A stretch of DNA of 64,000 nucleotides from Monoplex corrugatus (lineage: Eukaryota > Mollusca > Gastropoda > Littorinimorpha > Ranellidae). The number at the start of each line of letters is the position of its first letter. Positions within the stretch are counted from its first letter, which is position 1. The notes below the pieces were generated by a model. It saw only the letters and a list, made by a program, of their open reading frames with translations. It was not told the DNA's origin and did not search any database. This document shows, piece by piece, positions 57,832 to 64,000 of the stretch. The translations under genes and the position numbers were made by a program. The stretch is taken from contig CM060306.1 of NCBI GenBank assembly GCA_030674185.1, forward strand, positions 1,287,288-1,351,287, read 5' to 3'.

Positions 57832-57950
57832 GAAAGCTGGCCTTCGTGGATGGCTACCCCAAACAGCCGGTCTTGCCAGCAGAAACACGGTGTTTCTACT
57901 TGTCCTGCTGTACGGGTGACCGTCCAGACGTCAAGACAACGTGGTATAAG
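57832..57950 (+). CDS. Ig-domain protein, exon 2 (first half of Ig domain)
   Basis: Acceptor CCAAACAG before 57832 and donor AAG/GTATCC after 57950. The 119 bases accept phase 1 from exon 1 and end in phase 0. The product begins KLAFVDGYPKQPVLPAETRC and continues FYLSCCTGDRPDVKTTWYK. This fits the B-strand cysteine and C-strand tryptophan of an Ig fold (C, then W about 14 residues later). A 37-bp tandem array begins about 35 bases past the donor. Confidence 0.72.
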
Positions 57951-57984
57951 GTATCCTTGTACAGAGACTTCACTGGCCTGATGA

Positions 57985-58752
57985 AATGGGTTGTTTGTTC
58001 CTGTCCACATAGCATTGTCTGTGGTAGTTGTGGTAGTTGTTTGTTCCTGTCCACATAGCATTGTCTGTGGTAGTTGTTTGTTCCTGTCCACATAGCATTG
58101 TCTGTGGTAGATGTGGTAGTTGTTTGTTCCTGTCCACATAGCATTGTCTGTGGTAGATGTGGTAGTTGTTTGTTCCTGTCCACATAGCATTGTCTGTGGT
58201 AGTTGTTTGTTCCTGTCCACATAGCATTGTCTGTGGTAGTTGTTTGTTCCTGCCCACATAGCATTGTCTGTGGTAGTTGTTCCTGTTCACATAGCGTTGT
58301 CTGTGGTAGTTGTTTGTTCCTGCCCACATAGCATTGTCTGTAGTAGTTGTTTGTTCCTGCCCACATAGCATTGTCTGTGGTGGTTGTTTGTTCCTGTCCA
58401 CATAGCATTGTCTGTGGTGGTTGTTTGTTCCTGTCCACATAGCATTGTCTGTGATGGTTGTTTGTTCCTGTCCACATAGCATTGTCTGTGGTGGTTGTTT
58501 GTTCCTGTCCACATAGCATTGTCTGTGGTGGTTGTTTGTTCCTGTCCACATAGCATTGTCTGTGATGGTTGTTTGTTCCTGTCCACATAGCATTGTCTGT
58601 AGTAGTTGTTTGTTCCTGCCCACATAGCATTGTCTGTGGTAGTTGTTTGTTCCTGCCCACATAGCATTGTCTGTGATGGTTGTTTGTTCCTGCCCACATA
58701 GCATTGTCTGTGGTAGTTGTTTGTTCCTGCCCACATAGCATTGTCTGTGATG
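57985..58752. repeat. 37-bp tandem array, about 20 units, intron 2
   Basis: Unit TGGTAGTTGTTTGTTCCTGT followed by CCACATAGCATTGTCTG, with an occasional extra TGGTAGATG. Period 37 lets all three minus frames stay open for long stretches; not coding. Confidence 0.95.
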
Positions 58753-58759
58753 GATAGTC

Positions 58760-58834
58760 TGGACCCTTTCACGCCCACACCCTGTACAACAGCATCCTGC
58801 ATTGTCAGCCATGCTAGCAAAACAAAAACTTCAG
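58760..58834. mobile_element. MITE-like fragment (TTAA/CCCTTTGACTCC family)
   Basis: GGACCCTTTCACGCCCACAC followed by CAGCATCCTGCATTGTCAGC and CATGCTAGCAAAACAAAAAC, one unit related to the 54.2-kb array. Confidence 0.6.
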
Positions 58835-59576
58835 CTTTCCCTTCAGCTTTCCTTTTGCGACCAGGTGCTCTAATTCCCCTTTCCTCATAAAGTGGCCTAT
58901 AAATGTTGCTTGTCTTTTCCTATTCTTCCTTATCAATGATCTTCTTGGTCTGCCTCCATCAAGACTGTCTTGTTTGTTTCCTTGTTGTCCATGGAACTCT
59001 CAACATTTTTCTTAAAAACCACATCTTGGCTGCCTCAATCTTGTTCTGGCTTTGCTTGTCGTCTGTCCATGCCTCACAACCGTATAATATTATTGGTTCT
59101 ATATAACATTCAAGAACTCTCTTCCTGATGTTAATTGATAGGCATTTGTTGGTAAGAATGCTTTTCATCTTCTTGAATGCTGTTTTGGCTTGCCCGATTC
59201 TGCTGGCTATTTCTGATGTGCATCTGCCCTCTGGTGAGATGATAGTTCCCAGATATTTGAACTTATCAACCTGTCTCAAAGTTGTGCCACTTGCTGTTAT
59301 TTTGCATGAGGGGATTTCATGTTTTTTACTGATCACCATGACTGCAGTCTTCTTGCTATTTGGCTCCAACCCTTTATTTTTGCTTTCTATTTCTATTGTG
59401 TTCACAAGGTTTTGTAGATCCTTTTCATTTTCTGCAATTAGCACGGTGTCATCTGCGTATGGAATGTTGTTTATCATTTTGCCTCCAACATTTAATCCAT
59501 ATATATATATATAAAACAGAGTGCCTTGCTCTGTTACGATCTTTCCCCATTTACCTACAACGCTCAAAGGCAACAC
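58835..59576 (-). pseudogene. LINE reverse transcriptase C-terminal half (family V), intron 2
   Basis: The minus strand reads IPYADDTVLIAENEKDLQNL (YADD intact), GLEPNSKKTAVMVISK, VDKFKYLGTIISPEGRCTSE, IEPIILYGCEAWTD and AKMWFLRKMLRVPWTTRK, over about 200 open codons. Then, in another frame, RQATFIGHFMRKGELEHL. 5'-truncated near 59490, where a short AT run replaces the expected upstream sequence. The 3' part matches 62447-62745 in the opposite orientation. Confidence 0.75.
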
Positions 59577-60529
59577 CGTGTAGCGTGCTTGCCTAGATCA
59601 AAAACGCCTTGCATTCTCTTGGCCTAATTATACTGGTATTTCACAGCCTCTGCCTATCCATAGCTATGCATTAACCATTCCAAAGATCTAACCAGTACAT
59701 GACGCATATATACATTGTAGATAACACACTGCTAAACAATTAGCAGATCTACAATGTGTACATGTACTCTGAAGCGGGCCTACCAGAAAATTTTGTCGTC
59801 ATCTCCAGTCAGTATTATGTTGTAGTTTTACAGAACGTAGAGGGGGCCGTCACTAATTTATGCTGCCTTTAGTTTAGCATTGTAAAACAGTCGCTGTGTA
59901 ATTGCCGGCGGGAACACTCAGACATTGACCAGCGTCTCACTTGTGTGTACTGACGCGCTGCGTTAAAACTACACACTAAGTGTTGATTTATTAATCAGGT
60001 GAGAACAAACAGTCAGACCTTGGCATCTGGTTGATTTATTAATTAGGTGAGAACAATCAATCAGACCTTGCCATCTGAAAGGTTTGATATTTGAAAATAT
60101 GACCATCATGCTCTGTTCCCAGAATACAAATTAACAAGGCGCATCATAGCGTGTGCTTTTCCACCGCCACTCTCAGTCTCACCAAAGGTGCCCTTTCCTG
60201 CCACCACTCTTGATCTCACAGCAGGTGATCAACTTCACGGCGTTACTGTAGTAAGTTCTGGATTTTTATCACTTTATTATTCATTGTCATTTGCAGTAAG
60301 CTTAGACTTTAGTGCCTCTTATTTCTTTAGATTCTAGCTCGAGTCTATTGAGTACCGTGCTAGATTTGCAGAATTCGCACAGCGAGAAAGTATGTTTTGA
60401 TCTAAACGATGTGCTATCTCACAAGATCTGTAGCACTTAGCGTGGCGGCCACCATTGTAAAGAGGGGACTGAGGTTTGAATGTAATAGCTACTATAGATT
60501 TAGCCCCTATTTTCATGTGGTTATTGTAG
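59577..60529. other. Intron 2, apparently single-copy
   Basis: No transposon motif. Contains a roughly 50-bp direct repeat pair at 59990-60085 (TTGATTTATTAAT...GTGAGAACAA...CAGACCTTG). Confidence 0.5.
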
Positions 60530-61700
60530 GACTATTGACAACCATATTCTGCCAAAAGCCAAGACACAAGGCATTGTTGTGCAGAGGAAGAGTATTTTAT
60601 ACTTGACAAGGTTGTATTCACATACTGACATGATGACTGATGAAACACGTGCTCAGCTAATTGATCTGTTTAGTGTATCCCTTATCTGATCAGCACCACT
60701 GATAATCATGTATAGAGTGTTGTTTTGATGACATGGTTTAATAGTAATATGCTATATTATTTTGTTATCATTGTCTCTAGCACTTGATCTAGAATTATAC
60801 TTAATCACATAGAGATAATGGATAATAGATTACTCAAGTGTGTTGTTCTCTCAACACTGCTGACTGCTATTTGATTTGGTGCTGTTTGTGATGACATAGT
60901 TCTCATTGTCAAATACTATGTCATCACCACTGAATATTAACTGTCTGATAGCTACCAAGATGCAATGCATGATTGTGCAGAGGAGCACTATTTTATACTT
61001 GACAGTGTTATATGTGTGTACATAATGGTAGATGATGAAACATGTGCTCGGCGAATTGATCCAATTGTTGTATCCCTTGTCTGCTCAGCGCCACTGATAA
61101 TCATTATAGAGTGTTGCTTTGATGACATAGCTTAATTAGTAATATGCTATGCTATTTTGTCATCACTATCTCTAGCACTCTCACCTGTCTCACCTGTCGG
61201 CGTCACCGGGAACAGTGTTGGCCGCTGCACATGATGTCCTCACAAGTTGCCTCCAGCACTCTCGATCTTGGCTAAGTCTGACCACCTCCTGGAGTTTCTT
61301 GCCACTGATGTTTGTGATGTTTCTAGCAAGTGATGCAGGTGGCCGTCCTCTGTTTCTCTTTCCTTCCACTTTACCTTGGAGGACAGTGGACATCAAGTCT
61401 GTTCTCTCATTACGGATTGCGTGTCCAACATATTTCAGTTTCCTCCGTTGTATGAGTACTAGAAGCTTGCGTGTAGTACCCAACTCATTCAGTATGCTTT
61501 CATTTGAGCGCCTATCCGTCCATTTGACCCTAGCACTAGACATAGAATTACCCATAACTACATGGAGCAAATATTTAATGGATGACTCAAGTGTGTTGAC
61601 TGCTATTCAATAAAGTAGACCTACTGTTTGTGACGACAGCTCCCATAGTCAAATACTATGTTTGTCGTCACCACTGAATATTAACTGTCCAATAGCTGCC
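60530..61700. repeat. Roughly 396-bp imperfect tandem duplication, intron 2
   Basis: TTGTGCAGAGGA at 60577 recurs at 60973, and long stretches (ACTTGACA, GATGAAACA, GTGCTC, CCACTGATAATCAT, GAATATTAACTGTC) align over about 396 bp. The second unit is split by a LINE fragment at 61180-61529 and resumes at 61538 with AGACATAGAATTACCC. Confidence 0.8.
61180..61529 (-). mobile_element. LINE 3'-end fragment (family W), target duplication CTAGCACT
   Basis: The minus strand reads KWTDRRSNESILNELG, KLLVLIQRRKLKYVGHA, RTDLMSTVLQGKVEGK and SQDRECWRQLV. Flanked by CTAGCACT at 61172-61179 and 61530-61537. About 350 bp, 5'-truncated. Confidence 0.82.
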
Positions 61701-62219
61701 CACTCAGATGTTATGTTACAACTTACTCAGCCCATGGCAGCCAAACAGCTTAATATGACTGTGCATTATTTTGCCCGTACATTAGTGGAAGTCTACTCTG
61801 TGCTAATGCTATCGAACAAGCAGTATGGTAGTTTACCCTCAACTTATCAAAGGGTTACTCAAAGTTTTGTTATCAATTATTTGTTGCATGTTTACAAATG
61901 CTAGTGCTTTTGGTGTTTGTAAATGTAGACACCTGTTTTATTATAATGTAGTAGTTCACTCTTGTACATTGACATTGTTAGTTCACAAAATGTGTACTTC
62001 GTCAGTGTATTTATGAAACTTATTTTGTGTCTTACAGGCACTGTCTTCTTCTTTGATGTCTTCTTCTTACATGTCTTCTTTCGGTCTTCGTTGACTGACC
62101 TCAATAATAAAGAGTCAAGTAGCAAAACGAGGACTTGTCTTTTGATTGAGAGACTTCCCTTTCTGCTCTGGATTCAAACGACCACCACAGCAATCATCAC
62201 CAAACCCCCCATAACCGCT
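61701..62219. other. Intron 2 spacer
   Basis: Single-copy-looking DNA. TTGTGTCTTACAG at 62026-62038 resembles an acceptor, but no conserved coding follows. Confidence 0.4.
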
Positions 62220-62230
62220 CGCTCCATCAC

Positions 62231-62261
<31 letters not shown>

Positions 62262-62445
62262 TCATATATATTGAGAGAGAGAGTGTGTGTGTGTATATAT
62301 ATATGTGTGTGTGTGTGTTTGTGAGTGTTCGTTCGTTCCTTGATTTAATGTCTTTTCACTATGTGATATTAGTGATATTGTGAGTGTGTATGTGTGTGTG
62401 TGTTTGTGAGCGTGTGTGTATGTGTGTTTGTGTATGTGTGTGTGT
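62220..62445. repeat. (AT)n, (GA)n and (GT)n microsatellites
   Basis: Short tracts at 62232-62262, 62274-62284, 62285-62318 and 62380-62440. Confidence 0.9.
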
Positions 62446-62446
62446 T

Positions 62447-62745
62447 CCATGGACAGCAAAGAAAACAAACAAGACAGTCTTGAAGGAGGCAGACACAAGA
62501 AGATCACTTATAAAGAAGATCAGGAAAAGACAAGAATCATTTATAGGAAATTTTATGGGGAAAGAGAAATTAAAGCATCTGGTCACAACAGGAAAGCTAG
62601 AGGGAAAGAGAGCATCATGTAGACCCATGTAGACCTACAGGATGGCTGAGGACAGACAGGGTGGGAGATGTACTTGCAGCGACAAGGGGTAGATTGGTAT
62701 TGAGGGCCATGATCGCCAACACCATGCAGCAGGGCACATGATGAT
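62447..62745 (+). mobile_element. LINE 3'-end fragment (family V)
   Basis: AACAAGACAGTCTTGAAGGA, AGGAAAAGACAAGAATCATT and GGAAAGCTAGAGGGAAAGAG match the minus-strand element at 58835-59576. Then the 3' end GCCAACACCATGCAGCAGGG with (GATGAT)n. Confidence 0.7.
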
Positions 62746-62894
62746 GATGTTAAAGCTTTGTGCAAAATTAGGCTTTTGTCATGACTGTTTTGGTTCTTCT
62801 TGATAACGATTACATTGATGATGTCAAGACATGCGTATGATTTATTTACTCTCTCTCTCTCTCTTTTTATATATTTTTTTACCCTGTCTTGCAG

Positions 62895-63093
62895 AAATTA
62901 CCAAGTGGCTGGTGCGTACAGAAACAAGAAAGTGAAGGCAAATGCATCTACTGGAATTATCGACACACATCGGATGGTGGACAGACACTGGTGTTTGAGT
63001 TTGCCGGAATTGGAGTTGACTCTGGTGACTATATGTGCATTGCCACTGATGGGCAAACAACTCTTAATAGAACTTTCAACGTCCAGGTTGTCA
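62895..63093 (+). CDS. Ig-domain protein, exon 3 (second half of Ig domain)
   Basis: Acceptor CCTGTCTTGCAG before 62895 with a pyrimidine-rich tract, and donor TCA/GTAAGT after 63093. The 199 bases enter in phase 0, matching exon 2, and leave in phase 1, matching the entry to exon 2, so the Ig domain is a symmetric phase-1 module. The product contains GWCVQKQESEGKCIYWNY (an extra cysteine pair), LVFEFAGIGVDSGDYMCIA (the DxGxYxC Ig signature) and a closing NRTFNVQVV with an N-R-T sequon. The gene continues beyond the window. It could be a snail immune lectin-type Ig protein, a receptor or an adhesion protein; nothing here decides. Confidence 0.78.
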
Positions 63094-63229
63094 GTAAGTG
63101 TAATAATATTTTGTGTTTGTGTATTCATTCTGTTTGTCATTTATTCATTCATTCTTATTTATTCAAACAGACAGATAACAAACTTTTCCAAATCTGCCCT
63201 AGTCTGAAAGAAATTTTCCCATCTGCTGC

Positions 63230-63430
63230 AGGGAACCCTAAGAAAGAGACTGTGTTATGTAGGTTACATATTGTTATGTAGGTTACACACGGGTCACACA
63301 TCCTACACTCATTTGTACCTTTTAAAAAAATGAAGAAGCACCGTGGTGTATACCATGTGACGAGCCGTTGAACGTCAGACACCTGGTCCTTGATTGCTGG
63401 GACTTGTACGATGTGAGACACAAGAATTAA
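63230..63430 (+). pseudogene. LINE C-terminal zinc-knuckle fragment
   Basis: Reads RVTHPTLICTF, then EEAPWCIPCDEPLNVRHL-type sequence ending VLDCWDLYDVRHK, a CxxC...H...C knuckle like that at the end of Jockey-type elements. Contains a stop and frameshift. Confidence 0.5.
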
Positions 63431-63670
63431 ATACATGTTCTTATTCTATTTTCATTTATTTCTGATTTCAATTTGCTTGAAGTTAGTTGAACACTGGCAG
63501 TTATTTGAATTGGATCCTTTCCTCACAAGTCTGGCATCTGATATTGTTTCTGGCCATCTAATGCCATTGATTATCTCAGTTATCATTCATTGGTTGAAGA
63601 ATAATGATAGTTGTTGTTTTACTTGACTTTTTCATCTACTTCTGTTGAAAAATGTGACAGAGAGAGGTTC

Positions 63671-64000
63671 CACTGTGGGGATGTTGGGGCTTCTGTCAGT
63701 ATAAATAGCATCCCCACCTTCTGGAAATTCTGTGCTAGAAATTTCTTCTTTTCTGTCACTGTCTTTGTTTCTGCCTTGTTCCTTTGCTTTCTGTCGTTTC
63801 TTCCTATCATTTTCTACCTTGCTGGTCCATTCACCTGTATGTGTTCAATAAAGTCTTATGTACTTTCTCTTAGGATTGATAATTGGGCACATGTATTAAG
63901 TGCATTTTTGGCTCTAGGGAGGTGAGATATGCGGAAGCCATTTTAGGTAATTTATGCCTGTTTTCATATATGGTTTGGTTTCCTTAGGTATGCATAAATT
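63671..64000 (+). repeat. Dispersed repeat X, copy d, cut by window edge
   Basis: GTCAGTATAAATAGCATCCC, TGCTAGAAATTTCTTC, CCTTGCTGGTCCATTCACCT and GATAATTGGGCACATGTATT align with copies a-c. Confidence 0.75.

Noticed and set aside
57896..58812. Three overlapping 175-281-codon minus-strand frames
   Set aside because: A 37-bp period without stops keeps all three frames open; it lies opposite an intron.
62026..62160. Extra exon of the Ig-domain gene after TTGTGTCTTACAG
   Set aside because: The following reading is low-complexity Phe/Leu sequence, its phase would not fit between exons 2 and 3 (which already join in phase 0), and no donor was found.

Overview
This window is almost certainly from a marine snail (gastropod mollusc) nuclear genome. 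There are no bacterial operons. What is present is spliced coding sequence, very long microsatellites and minisatellites, tRNA-derived SINEs of a type I associate with gastropods, and a dense set of nested retrotransposons: L1/Tx1-like, RTE-like, CR1/L2-like, R2-superfamily (HERO-like), Penelope-like and Ty3/Gypsy. The species assignment is inference.

Layout. 1-6.3 kb: decayed non-LTR elements, with a 5'-truncated HERO-like copy (minus strand) inside an L1/Tx1-like remnant. 6.3-9.2 kb: a SINE, microsatellites and a LINE tail. 9.2-11.7 kb: a Penelope-like remnant (minus) split by a 1,480-bp LTR-like insertion that carries a 30-bp minisatellite. 11.9-20.8 kb: an RTE-like element whose 5' UTR is split by a nearly complete Gypsy element (minus, 12.3-17.1 kb). 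20.8-21.75 kb: a giant TATC microsatellite. 22-25.2 kb: a second RTE-like copy split by a CR1/L2-like element. 26.4-26.5 kb: assembly gap. 26.5-34.9 kb: four unrelated tandem arrays laid end to end. 34.9-38.4 kb: dispersed repeat, SINEs and HERO-like copy 2 (plus). 40.1-43.7 kb: two more tandem arrays. 44.8-50.4 kb: a 30-bp HindIII-site satellite interrupted by a full-length HERO-like element (minus, 1,070-codon open frame) and a CR1-like element. 51.2-52.7 kb: apparently single-copy DNA. 54.2-54.8 kb: a tandem array built from a TTAA-bounded MITE-like unit.

The one convincing host gene is on the plus strand from 55.4 kb to beyond the window end. Its three exons join in phase. They encode a signal peptide and one immunoglobulin-like domain split between exons 2 and 3; the gene continues off the right edge. 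Its introns hold tandem arrays, LINE pieces and a duplicated segment.

Most notable observations: a tRNA-like module with Pol III A- and B-box sequences in the 3' UTR of all three HERO-like copies; a direct repeat at both ends of the full-length HERO-like copy; a TTAA/CCCTTTGACTCC MITE family that has expanded as a 70-bp tandem array; and insertions datable against each other by target-site duplications. Nothing here is a CRISPR-like, operon-like or obviously unprecedented defence system. All family names come from motif recognition by eye, without database searches.
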